A stretch of 64,000 nucleotides of DNA, from assembly GCF_008704535.1 (NCBI RefSeq), contig NZ_CP023701.1, positions 3,412,501-3,476,500 of the forward strand. The letters are read 5' to 3'. The notes below the pieces were generated by a model. The model did no database searches and was not told where the DNA came from. It saw only the letters and a list, made by a program, of their open reading frames with translations. Below, piece by piece: positions 55,401 through 64,000 of the stretch. The translations under genes were made by a program, and so were the position numbers. The stretch comes from Streptomyces subrutilus. Its GTDB lineage: Bacteria > Actinomycetota > Actinomycetes > Streptomycetales > Streptomycetaceae. Within the stretch, counting starts at the first letter, position 1. Every line of letters begins with the position of its first letter.

Positions 55401-56510
55401 TCAGGCCTGGATGCGGCCGCTCATCCACACCAGCATCGGCGGGATCTCGCGGCGCCAGGTGTTGAAGTTGTGGCCGCCGCTGTCGAGGATGATCGAGGAG
55501 ACCCGGTCCGGGCCCTTCACCTTCTTGATGAACTTCTTGGTGTCGCCGAGGTTCGGCTCGCCCTTCTCGCTGCTGGTCACGAGGAAGGACGTACCGCTCG
55601 GCTTCTTCGCCTCGATGCTGGCCAGGACGTCCGCGCGCTTCTTCAGCTTGGCGTCCCCGTGGAAGAGGTCACCGGTCGTCGGGTCGTCCGGGGCCTCGTA
55701 GTACGCGGACAGGCCGGCCGCGGCGCCGAAGGTCTGCGGGTAGTGCGCGGCGATCTTCAGGGCGCAGTAGCCGCCCGTCGAGTTGCCGATGAAGCCCATG
55801 TTCTCGGGCTTCTTGCCGACCCGGAAGGTGTCGGTGATGGCCTGCGGGAGGTCCACGCCGAAGAAGGTCTCGGTCTGCGGCCCGTCGGGGATGTCCACGC
55901 ACTCCGTGTCGCGCGGCGGGGCGATCGTCGGGCGCAGCATGACCAGGATCATCGGCTTCATCTTGCCGGCCTTGGACAGGCCGAAGGCCTTCATCGGGTA
56001 GTCGAGCCCTTTGATCAGGTTCTCGGCCGTGCCCGGGTAGCCCGTCAGGACGATGGACGCCGGGAAGTTCTGGTCCTTGTGCTGCGGCTGGAAGTACTCC
56101 GGCGGCAGCCACACGTAGCCCGGGCTCGTTATCCTCGACTTCTGCCCGGTTATGGCCACCTTCAGGATCTGGCCGCCCACCTGGGGCTTGCCCCCGCCCG
56201 GCACGTCCAGCTTCTGCTTGTCGATGACCTTGATGTCGTCGCTGCTCATCGAGTGGTCGACGACCTTCCCGATGGACGTCTCCTGGCCGAACAGGTCGGC
56301 CCAGGACCCGTAGAAGAGGAACGACTTGTTCGCCGCGAGTCCCACGGCCGAGAACAGCGCGAGCTGGGTCGCCAGCAACAGGCCGACGCGGCCCGTGTAG
56401 GCGCGCCAGGAGCGGCCCGAGAGCTTCGGCCAGAGCCAGACCGTGGCTGCGAAGAGCAGCACACCCGCGACGATGGCCAGCGCCAGAACCGTATTACTGG
56501 TGAGACCCAT
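55401..56510 (-). CDS. Membrane-anchored alpha/beta-hydrolase (esterase family)
   Basis: A 369-residue protein. Two N-terminal transmembrane helices (about 7-28 and 40-60) precede an external esterase-D/mycolyltransferase-like hydrolase. The nucleophile Ser is in FIGNSTGGYCAL, the catalytic His probably in DSGGHNFNTW, and an oxyanion loop near VLTGYPGTAEN. Similar streptomycete enzymes lie beside lysyl-phosphatidylglycerol synthase genes, as here. It may remodel or hydrolyse the modified lipid, but that is inference. It is divergent from the synthase gene, sharing a 152-bp promoter region. Confidence 0.82.
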   Translation of the reverse strand: MGLTSNTVLALAIVAGVLLFAATVWLWPKLSGRSWRAYTGRVGLLLATQLALFSAVGLAANKSFLFYGSWADLFGQETSIGKVVDHSMSSDDIKVIDKQKLDVPGGGKPQVGGQILKVAITGQKSRITSPGYVWLPPEYFQPQHKDQNFPASIVLTGYPGTAENLIKGLDYPMKAFGLSKAGKMKPMILVMLRPTIAPPRDTECVDIPDGPQTETFFGVDLPQAITDTFRVGKKPENMGFIGNSTGGYCALKIAAHYPQTFGAAAGLSAYYEAPDDPTTGDLFHGDAKLKKRADVLASIEAKKPSGTSFLVTSSEKGEPNLGDTKKFIKKVKGPDRVSSIILDSGGHNFNTWRREIPPMLVWMSGRIQA

Positions 56511-56562
56511 GAGCAGTCAGTCGACTTTCTGATGGCAGGACTGGAAATTTCCGACGGAAGAG

Positions 56563-56589
56563 TGAACCCGCTCCTCGTCGATGTCGTCC
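56563..56589 (+). promoter_or_regulatory. Candidate ECF (SigE-like) promoter of the lysyl-PG synthase gene
   Basis: TGAAC (56563-56567), 16 bp, then TCGTCC (56584-56589) resembles the AAC-N16-CGTC type used by ECF sigma factors including SigE. It would start transcription about 67 bp before the ATG at 56663. Match by eye; the SigE gene itself is in this window. Confidence 0.38.
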
Positions 56590-56662
56590 TACTGGACGCA
56601 CCACACACCGGAGGCTGTCGCGGCCTTCGGCCACATGATCTCTCGCGGAGCAACGGGAAGCG

Positions 56663-58513
56663 ATGTCTAGCAGGATAGATGGCGATAAGTCGGGACAGGT
56701 TCCGAGCGGGGTGCGCCGAATCCTCCGTGGTCCACGGCCGGAGTCGGTGCCCGGCATCGTAGGTACGGCCGCCATGATCGTCGGGCTGCTGGACATCGCG
56801 GCCGGAGTCTTCCCGCGCTTCCGGCACAGCCGGATCCACGCGGTCACCGAAGTGCTGCCCGGTTCCTTCGGCCCCTTCGCGGCGGCCCTGTCGATCAGCG
56901 CGGGCGTCCTGCTGCTGCTGCTCGCCCACGGCCTCAAGCGGCGCAAGCGGCGGGCCTGGCGGGCCGCCGTGGTGCTGCTGCCCGCCGGCGCGGTGGCGCA
57001 GTTCACCTACCGGCACTCGATCATCGGCGTGGTCATCGTGGCCCTGCTGCTCGCCCTGCTGCTGCGCTACCAGGGTGAGTTCAAGGCGCTCCCGGACCCG
57101 CGCAGCCGCTGGAAGGCGCTCGCGAACTTCGTCCTGATGAGCGCCGGCTCCATCGGCCTCGGCCTGGTCATCGTCAACGTCCACCCGGGCAAGGTCGTCG
57201 GCGACCCGAGCCTCTCCGAGCAGATCACGCACGTGGTCTACGGCCTCTTCGGCTACGAGGGCCCCGTCGACTACGTCGGACGGGTCTCCTGGACCGTCGG
57301 CTACTCGCTCGGCGCCCTCGGCATGCTCACCGCGCTCACCACCATCTACCTGGCCTTCCGCCCCGAGCACCCGGCCGCCCGGCTCACCGCCGACGACGAG
57401 GACAAGCTCCGCGAGCTGCTCGCCCGGCACGGCGGCCGCGACTCCCTCGGCCACTTCGCGCTCCGCCGCGACAAGGCCGTCGTCTTCTCCCCCAGCGGCA
57501 AGGCCGCGGTCACCTACCGCGTCGTCTCCGGCGTGATGCTCGCCTCCGGCGACCCCATCGGCGACGTCGAGGCCTGGCCCGGCGCCATCGAGCGGTTCAT
57601 GGAGGAGGCCAAGGCCCACTCCTGGACCCCGGCCGTCATGGGCTGCAGCGAGACCGGCGGCGAGGTCTGGACCCGCGAGACCGGGCTGGACGCCCTGGAG
57701 CTGGGCGACGAGGCGATCGTCGACGTCAAAGACTTCTCCCTCTCCGGACGCGCCATGCGCAACGTCCGCCAGATGGTGAAGCGCATCGAGCGCAACGGCT
57801 ACACCACCAAGGTCCGCCGGGTCAGCGAGCTCACGCAGGCCGAACTGGAGCAGGTGCGCGGCGCCGCCGACGCCTGGCGCGGCACCGACACCGAGCGCGG
57901 CTTCTCCATGGCGCTCGGCCGGGTCGGGGACCCGGGCGACGGCGACTGCTTCATCGCCACCGCCCACCGCGTGGAGGAGGGCGACACCAGCCCCTTCGGC
58001 GACCTGAAGGCCGTCCTGCACTTCGTCCCGTGGGGCACGGACGGCATGTCGCTGGAGCTGATGCGCCGCGACCGCGCCGCCGACCCCGGCATGAACGAGC
58101 TGCTCATCGTCGCCTCCCTGGAGGCCGCACCCGCCCTGAAGATCGAGAAGGTCTCGCTGAACTTCGCGATGTTCCGCTCGGCCCTCGCCCGCGGCGAGAA
58201 GATCGGCGCCGGCCCCGTCCTGCGCATGTGGCGCGGCCTGCTGGTCTTCCTCTCCCGCTGGTTCCAGATCGAGTCGCTGTACAAGTTCAACGCGAAGTTC
58301 CGCCCCCGCTGGGAGCCCCGCTTCGTGGTCTTCCGCACCACCCGCGACCTGCCCCGGATCGGCTTCGCCGCCATGCAGGCCGAGGGCTTCGTGACGCTGG
58401 CCCTGCCCCGGCTGTTCGCCAGCCGGCGCCGGCCCAAGCCGGTCCGCACCTGCGCCCACTCCCACGTGGCAGCCGTGCCCAAGCAGGCCGAGCGCGAGGT
58501 GCAGGCGGCGTAA
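56663..58513 (+). CDS. Phosphatidylglycerol lysyltransferase-like membrane protein (DUF2156)
   Basis: A 616-residue protein related to MprF/LysX. About six transmembrane helices (residues 30-235) precede a cytoplasmic double-GNAT-like DUF2156 domain: GHFALRRDKAVVFSPSGKAAVTYRV, GSGDPIGDV-type loop (LASGDPIGDVEAWPGAIERF), GRAMRNVRQMVKRIERNGY, MSLELMRRD, PGMNELLIVASLE. Enzymes of this family transfer an amino acid, usually Lys from Lys-tRNA, to phosphatidylglycerol, reducing the negative charge of the membrane and giving resistance to cationic peptides. No attached lysyl-tRNA synthetase domain, unlike mycobacterial LysX. GGGAAG precedes the ATG. Confidence 0.88.
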   Translation: MSSRIDGDKSGQVPSGVRRILRGPRPESVPGIVGTAAMIVGLLDIAAGVFPRFRHSRIHAVTEVLPGSFGPFAAALSISAGVLLLLLAHGLKRRKRRAWRAAVVLLPAGAVAQFTYRHSIIGVVIVALLLALLLRYQGEFKALPDPRSRWKALANFVLMSAGSIGLGLVIVNVHPGKVVGDPSLSEQITHVVYGLFGYEGPVDYVGRVSWTVGYSLGALGMLTALTTIYLAFRPEHPAARLTADDEDKLRELLARHGGRDSLGHFALRRDKAVVFSPSGKAAVTYRVVSGVMLASGDPIGDVEAWPGAIERFMEEAKAHSWTPAVMGCSETGGEVWTRETGLDALELGDEAIVDVKDFSLSGRAMRNVRQMVKRIERNGYTTKVRRVSELTQAELEQVRGAADAWRGTDTERGFSMALGRVGDPGDGDCFIATAHRVEEGDTSPFGDLKAVLHFVPWGTDGMSLELMRRDRAADPGMNELLIVASLEAAPALKIEKVSLNFAMFRSALARGEKIGAGPVLRMWRGLLVFLSRWFQIESLYKFNAKFRPRWEPRFVVFRTTRDLPRIGFAAMQAEGFVTLALPRLFASRRRPKPVRTCAHSHVAAVPKQAEREVQAA

Positions 58514-58531
58514 CCGCCCGCGAGAGGACCG

Positions 58532-58562
58532 GGGCCCCGGCGGCCGGAAGGCGCCGGGGCCC
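58532..58562 (+). terminator. Terminator after the lysyl-PG synthase-like gene
   Basis: GGGCCCCGGCG (58532-58542) pairs perfectly with 58552-58562 around a 9-nt loop, 18 bp after the stop. Confidence 0.7.
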
Positions 58563-58595
58563 TGCCGTATCCAGGTCAGCCCTACCCTTGGACCC

Positions 58596-59468
58596 ATGAA
58601 CACGAAGCGCGGAGCCACCGACAGGGGCCGGGTCGCAGGTCTTCCCGAGTGGGACCGCTGCGCAGTCATGGGCGTCGTCAACGTCACCCCCGACTCGTTC
58701 TCCGACGGCGGCCGCTGGTTCGACACCACCTCGGCCGTCAAACGCGGCCTCGACCTCGCCGCCCAGGGCGCCGACCTCGTCGACGTCGGCGGCGAGTCCA
58801 CCCGGCCCGGCGCCTCCCGCGTCGACGAGGAGGAAGAGCTGCGCCGGGTCGTGCCCGTCGTGCGCGGCCTGGCCTCCGAAGGCGTCTGCGTCTCCGTCGA
58901 CACCATGCGCGCCAGCGTCGCCGCCCGGGCCGTCGACGCCGGCGCGGTCCTGGTCAACGACGTCAGCGGCGGACTCGCCGACCCCGGCATGATCCCGGCC
59001 GTCGCCGCCGCCCGGGTGCCCTTCGTGGTCATGCACTGGCGCGGCTTCAGCGACGGCATGAACGGCCGCGCCGTCTACGGGGACGTCCTCGCCGAGGTCA
59101 CCGCCGAACTCCGGACCCGCATCGACGCCGTCGTCTCCGGCGGCATCTCCCCCGACCGCGTCCTCGTCGACCCGGGCCTCGGCTTCGCCAAGAACGCCGA
59201 CCACGACCTCGCCCTCGTCGCCCACCTCCCCGAGCTGCGCGCGCTCGGCTTCCCGCTCCTGGTCGCCGCCTCGCGCAAGCGCTTCCTCGGCCGCGTCCTG
59301 GCCGGCGCGGACGGCGCGGCCCCGCCGCCCGCCCGCGAGCGCGACGCGGCCACCGCCGCCGTCTCCGCCATAGCCGCCCACCAGGGCGCTTGGGCCGTAC
59401 GGGTCCACGAGGTACGGGCGACGGCCGACGCGGTTCGGGTGGCCCGCGCCGTGGAAGGGGCACTGTGA
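58596..59468 (+). CDS. folP: Dihydropteroate synthase
   Basis: Condenses 6-hydroxymethyl-dihydropterin pyrophosphate with p-aminobenzoate; the target of sulfonamides. 290-residue TIM barrel with VMGVVNVTPDSFSDGG, DVGGESTRPGA, NDVSGG, and RKRFLG near the C-terminus, all DHPS hallmarks. ATG 58596 is preceded by TACCCT 7 nt upstream and no ribosome-binding site, suggesting leaderless transcription. First gene of a folate operon on the plus strand. Confidence 0.95.
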   Translation: MNTKRGATDRGRVAGLPEWDRCAVMGVVNVTPDSFSDGGRWFDTTSAVKRGLDLAAQGADLVDVGGESTRPGASRVDEEEELRRVVPVVRGLASEGVCVSVDTMRASVAARAVDAGAVLVNDVSGGLADPGMIPAVAAARVPFVVMHWRGFSDGMNGRAVYGDVLAEVTAELRTRIDAVVSGGISPDRVLVDPGLGFAKNADHDLALVAHLPELRALGFPLLVAASRKRFLGRVLAGADGAAPPPARERDAATAAVSAIAAHQGAWAVRVHEVRATADAVRVARAVEGAL

Positions 59469-59490
59469 CCACCGACCGAGAAGGAGCCCA

Positions 59491-59934
59491 GTGAGCCGTA
59501 CCGACATCGAAGCGGTCGAAGAGGTCAACACGGCCTTCTACGAGGCCATGGAGCAGGGGGACTTCGACGCGCTGTCGGCGCTGTGGCTGGAGGACGAGAT
59601 CTCGTGCGTCCACCCCGGCTGGCCGGTGCTCTCCGGCCGCGGCGAAGTGCTGCGCTCGTACGCGCTGATCATGTCCCACACGGACTACATCCAGTTCTTC
59701 CTCACCGACACCAAGGTCGCCGTCATAGGCGACACCGCCCTCGTGACCTGCACGGAGAACATCCTCAGCGGCGGCCCCGCCGAGGACGGCGGCGAGCTCG
59801 GCCCGCTCGTGGGCCAGCTCGTCGTCGCCACGAATGTGTTCCGACGCACATCCGAGGGCTGGCGGCTCTGGTCCCACCACGGTTCTCCGGTGCTCACGGA
59901 GTCCGACGAGGACGACGAGGACGACTCCTCCTGA
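59491..59934 (+). CDS. NTF2/SnoaL-like protein within the folate operon
   Basis: A 147-residue protein with the cone-shaped NTF2 fold pattern: VNTAFYEAMEQGDFDALSALW, EISCVHPGWPVLSGRGEVLRSY (in part VHPGWPVLSGRGEVL), ITC-type strand ALVTCTENI, TNVFRRTSEGWRLWSHHGSP. The C-terminal tail is highly acidic (ESDEDDEDDSS). It starts at GTG 59491, with AAGGAG upstream, 22 bp after folP. NTF2-like proteins bind small ligands or catalyse isomerisation or hydrolysis. Its place between folP and folB hints at pterin handling, but no known folate step needs it. Confidence 0.82.
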   Translation: MSRTDIEAVEEVNTAFYEAMEQGDFDALSALWLEDEISCVHPGWPVLSGRGEVLRSYALIMSHTDYIQFFLTDTKVAVIGDTALVTCTENILSGGPAEDGGELGPLVGQLVVATNVFRRTSEGWRLWSHHGSPVLTESDEDDEDDSS

Positions 59935-60064
59935 CCCCTCCGGCGGGGTCACCGGTGTTTCGCAGGTAAATTCGAAGCCGGACGACGCCGACCGCACTCG
60001 GCGTGGGCCATGGACCCGGGGAGTCCCGGGACCGGAAGCACCAAAGAAAGCAGGAGTGATTCGC

Positions 60065-60424
60065 GTGGATCGTGTCGCGCTGCGCGGCCTCAAGGCTCGC
60101 GGGCACCACGGCGTCTTCCCCCGGGAACGCGAGGAAGGCCAGACCTTCATCGTCGACCTGGTGCTGCACCTCGACACCCGACCGGCGGCGGCCGGCGACG
60201 ACCTGGCCAAGACCGTGCACTACGGGGTAGTCGCGGAGGAAGTCGTCGCCGTGGTCCAAGGAGAGCCCGTCGACCTGATCGAAACGCTCGCCGAGCGGAT
60301 CGCCCGGCAGTGCCTCACACACGAAGCGGTGGCGCAGGTCGAGGTCATCGTCCACAAGCCGGACGCGCCGATCACCGTCCCCTTCGACGACGTGACCATC
60401 ACGATCACCCGGAGCCGCGCATGA
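60065..60424 (+). CDS. folB: Dihydroneopterin aldolase
   Basis: Cleaves 7,8-dihydroneopterin to 6-hydroxymethyl-dihydropterin and glycolaldehyde. 119 residues with VALRGLKARGHHGVFPRERE (active-site Glu region), TVHYGVVAEEVVAVV and LIETLAERIA, and a Lys in VIVHKPDAP matching the catalytic Lys. GTG 60065 is chosen because AGGAG lies 8 nt upstream; an in-frame GTG at 60056 overlaps that site. Ends in ATGA overlap with folK. An AT-rich TAAATT at about 59968 in the preceding gap may be a promoter. Confidence 0.94.
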   Translation: MDRVALRGLKARGHHGVFPREREEGQTFIVDLVLHLDTRPAAAGDDLAKTVHYGVVAEEVVAVVQGEPVDLIETLAERIARQCLTHEAVAQVEVIVHKPDAPITVPFDDVTITITRSRA

Positions 60425-61029
60425 ACAACGGACTGAACGCACAGAGCGACCCCACGGTGCAGCCGGTACCCGCATCCGTCGTGGAAGCGGTCGACGCGGC
60501 GGACGTCACCCTGTCCAACCCCAAATGGGCGGTGATCGCCCTCGGCGCCAACCTCGGCAACCGGCTGGAGACCCTCCAGGGCGCGATCGACGCCCTCGGC
60601 GACACCCCGGGCCTGCGGGTCAAGGCCGTCTCCCCGGTCTACGAGACCGAACCGTGGGGCGTGGACCCCGGATCGCAGCCCGCGTACTTCAACGCGGTCG
60701 TCTCCGTGAAGACCACCCTGCCCCCGTCCTCCCTGATGGAGCGCGGACAGGCCATCGAGGAGGCCTTCGACCGCGTCCGCGAAGAGCGCTGGGGCCCGCG
60801 CACGATCGACGTCGACATCGTCTCGTACGCCGAGGTCGTCTCCGAGGATCCCGTCCTCACCCTGCCGCACCCGCGCGCCCACCAGCGCGCGTTCGTCCTG
60901 GCACCCTGGCACGACATCGACCCGGAGGCGCAGATCCCGGGCCACGGCGCCGTCGCCTCGCTCCTGTCCGGAATCGGCCTCGCCGGCGTCACGGCTCGTC
61001 CGGACCTGGAACTCCGCCTCCCGGAGTAG
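60421..61029 (+). CDS. folK: 2-Amino-4-hydroxy-6-hydroxymethyldihydropteridine pyrophosphokinase
   Basis: Transfers pyrophosphate from ATP to 6-hydroxymethyl-dihydropterin, producing the FolP substrate. 202 residues: ALGANLGNRLETLQGAI, SPVYETEPWG, YFNAVV, and the signature RWGPRTIDVDIV with metal-binding Asp residues, then LPHPRAHQRAFVLAPW. An N-terminal extension of about 37 residues precedes the core. ATG overlaps the folB stop, so the two are coupled. Confidence 0.95.
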   Translation: MNNGLNAQSDPTVQPVPASVVEAVDAADVTLSNPKWAVIALGANLGNRLETLQGAIDALGDTPGLRVKAVSPVYETEPWGVDPGSQPAYFNAVVSVKTTLPPSSLMERGQAIEEAFDRVREERWGPRTIDVDIVSYAEVVSEDPVLTLPHPRAHQRAFVLAPWHDIDPEAQIPGHGAVASLLSGIGLAGVTARPDLELRLPE

Positions 61030-61081
61030 TCGTTACCCTGTGGACTGCTGACGATCGGCGCGGGAAGCGGGGAACGGGCAA

Positions 61082-61570
61082 GTGAAGCAACTGAGGCCGG
61101 CGGTCCTGGCGGGCACGTTCGCGGTCGCCGCCGTCCTGTCCTGGGCGGCCGCCCGCCTGTGGAACGCGTACGGGACCCTGCCCGGCGTCCCGCTGGCCGC
61201 CCCCGTCGTGCTGGCCGCCATCGCCGTCGTCCTGCTGGCCACGGCCCTGTCGCTGCGCGCCCGGCTGAAGGCCCAGCGCGACCGGCGCCCGGGCGCCAAG
61301 GGCGTGGAGCCGCTGATGGCGGCCCGCGCCCTGGTCTTCGGCCAGGCCAGCGCACTGGTGGCGGCGCTCGTGGCGGGGATGTACGGCGGGGTGGGGGTCT
61401 TCCTGCTCATGGACTCGCTGGACGTCCCCGCCCGCCGCGACCAGGCCTGGTACGCCGGGTTCTCGGTCCTGGCGGGCGCGGCGGTCGTCGCCGCCGCCCT
61501 GTTCCTCGAACACGTCCTCAAGCTCCCCGAGGACGACGACGAGGCACCGGCCGCCCCGGCCACCGTCTAG
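61082..61570 (+). CDS. DUF3180 integral membrane protein
   Basis: A 162-residue membrane protein with four hydrophobic helices: TFAVAAVLSWAAARL, VVLAAIAVVLLATALSL, ALVFGQASALVAALVAGMYGG and WYAGFSVLAGAAVVAAALFL. The tail is acidic (PEDDDEAPA). DUF3180 genes commonly follow folK in actinobacteria, as here; the role is unknown and a link to pterin transport is speculation. GTG start, 52 bp after folK. Confidence 0.85.
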   Translation: MKQLRPAVLAGTFAVAAVLSWAAARLWNAYGTLPGVPLAAPVVLAAIAVVLLATALSLRARLKAQRDRRPGAKGVEPLMAARALVFGQASALVAALVAGMYGGVGVFLLMDSLDVPARRDQAWYAGFSVLAGAAVVAAALFLEHVLKLPEDDDEAPAAPATV

Positions 61571-61590
61571 ACCGTCCCGTCCGGCCGCGT

Positions 61591-61613
61591 CCGGCCGCCC
61601 GCGGGGCGGCCGG
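61591..61613. terminator. Bidirectional terminator between the fol operon and folE
   Basis: CCGGCCGCCC (61591-61600) pairs perfectly with 61604-61613 around a 3-nt loop, between the convergent DUF3180 and folE stops. Confidence 0.75.
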
Positions 61614-61631
61614 CGCCGGAGCGGGCGGGCG

Positions 61632-62240
61632 TCAGCGCGCCATGATCAGGGTCATCGCCTCGTTGCGGGTCGCCGGGTCGCGGAGCTGGCCGCGGACCGC
61701 CGAGGTGATCGTCTTCGCACCGGGCTTGCGGACCCCGCGCATCGTCATGCACATGTGCTCGCACTCGATGACCACGATGACCCCGCGCGGGTCCAGGATC
61801 TCCATGACCGACTCGGCGACCTGCGTCGTCAGCCGCTCCTGCACCTGGGGCCGGCGGGCGAACACGTCCACCAGGCGGGCCAGCTTCGACAGTCCGGTGA
61901 TCTTGCCGTCGGTGGACGGGATGTAGCCGACGTGCGCCACGCCGTGGAAGGGCACCAGGTGGTGCTCGCACGTGCTCATGACCTCGATGTCCTTCACCAG
62001 GACCATCTCGTCGTGCCCCAGGTCGAACGTCGTCGTCAGGACGTCCTCCGGCCGCTGCCGCAGACCCGCGAATATCTCCTTGTACGCCCGCGCCACGCGC
62101 CCCGGCGTCGCCAGCAGGCCCTCGCGGTCCGGATTCTCGCCGACCGCGATCAGGAGCTCGCGCACGGCCGCCTCGGCGCGCTTCTCGTCGAACTCGCCGA
62201 TCGCGCCCTCGCCACCGCTCAGGGTCACCGGGTCGGTCAT
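61632..62240 (-). CDS. folE: GTP cyclohydrolase I
   Basis: Opens folate synthesis by converting GTP to dihydroneopterin triphosphate. 202 residues with the family signature: [29 protein letters not shown] (Zn-binding Cys and His), [20 protein letters not shown] and the second Zn Cys in ECEHMCM. The ATG at 62240 has GAGG 5 nt upstream. Transcribed from the same strand as ftsH but separated from it by a strong terminator, and convergent with the rest of the folate genes. Confidence 0.96.
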   Translation of the reverse strand: MTDPVTLSGGEGAIGEFDEKRAEAAVRELLIAVGENPDREGLLATPGRVARAYKEIFAGLRQRPEDVLTTTFDLGHDEMVLVKDIEVMSTCEHHLVPFHGVAHVGYIPSTDGKITGLSKLARLVDVFARRPQVQERLTTQVAESVMEILDPRGVIVVIECEHMCMTMRGVRKPGAKTITSAVRGQLRDPATRNEAMTLIMAR

Positions 62241-62286
62241 CTCATCCTCGTTCCTCTGGGGCACGCGCTCACCGGCACGTGAAAGT

Positions 62287-62322
62287 GCCGCGCCCCCCAG
62301 GCTAGAACCTGGGGGGCGCGGC
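62287..62322. terminator. Terminator of ftsH
   Basis: A perfect 15-bp stem (62287-62301 with 62308-62322) and 6-nt CTAGAA loop, 17 bp beyond the ftsH stop and 47 bp before the folE start on the same strand. The downstream side on the minus strand is ACTTTCA. Confidence 0.85.
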
Positions 62323-62338
62323 TTCCATTCCGGGTGGA

Positions 62339-64000
<1,662 letters not shown>

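Overview
The window is a GC-rich (about 70-75%) actinobacterial chromosome segment. It is almost certainly from a Streptomyces or close relative: GTG starts are common, many starts overlap the preceding stop by 4 bases (ATGA/GTGA), and it carries gene blocks characteristic of the genus: sigE-cseA-cseB-cseC, clpC next to lsr2, panC-nadB-nadC-coaX, radA next to disA, and a folate cluster beside ftsH. It reads as conserved core chromosome. I see no prophage, integrase, intact insertion sequence, CRISPR array, rRNA or tRNA. The only clear mobile-element-like object is a 164-bp inverted-repeat element at 10214-10377.

Layout. 1-9.3 kb: end of trpS, proC, a drug/lipid-type ABC exporter with a perfect palindrome over its start, small envelope proteins, a membrane Ser/Thr kinase with a beta-propeller, ilvD and a TetR regulator. 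9.3-19.7 kb: sugar isomerase-like gene, Ppx/GppA phosphatase, a cysteine-rich unknown, a sigma-like/zinc-finger/BACON membrane protein, then DNA-integrity genes (radA, disA, mutY) with a PAP2 phosphatase. 19.9-25.4 kb: the SigE-CseABC envelope-stress system followed by a LamG-like membrane protein and a secreted M23 peptidase. 25.7-31.2 kb: clpC, a primase-like unknown, lsr2, a GNAT acetyltransferase, a BlaI repressor and a 55-residue membrane protein. 31-39 kb: DUF397 and aldolase genes, then a five-gene coenzyme operon (DUF2520 dehydrogenase, panC, nadB, nadC, coaX) ending in a strong terminator. 39-44 kb: an ECF42-like sigma factor with its DGPF partner, the sigma gene carrying an apparent one-base deletion; an ArsR-type regulator; a secreted M28 peptidase. 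44-51.7 kb: MidA-like methyltransferase, a NarL-type two-component system, two bacterial-PH membrane proteins and an orphan NuoD. 51.7-58.5 kb: an osmoprotectant ABC transporter split by divergent transcription, an esterase and a lysyl-phosphatidylglycerol synthase-like protein. 58.6-64 kb: folP, an NTF2-like gene, folB, folK and a DUF3180 gene converge on folE and ftsH (5' end cut by the window).

Themes. Three functional groups dominate: envelope stress and cell-wall remodelling (sigE/cse, M23 peptidase, lysyl-PG synthase, PAP2), cofactor synthesis (pantothenate/CoA, NAD, folate), and genome integrity and signalling (RadA, DisA, MutY, Lsr2). Many genes lack a Shine-Dalgarno sequence and instead have a TANNNT -10-like hexamer 6-8 nt before the start codon, the signature of leaderless transcripts. 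The observations I would follow up first are the inverted-repeat element abutting ppx, the sigma/zinc-finger/BACON fusion, MidA lying close to an orphan NuoD, the DUF2520-panC coupling and the frameshifted ECF42 gene.
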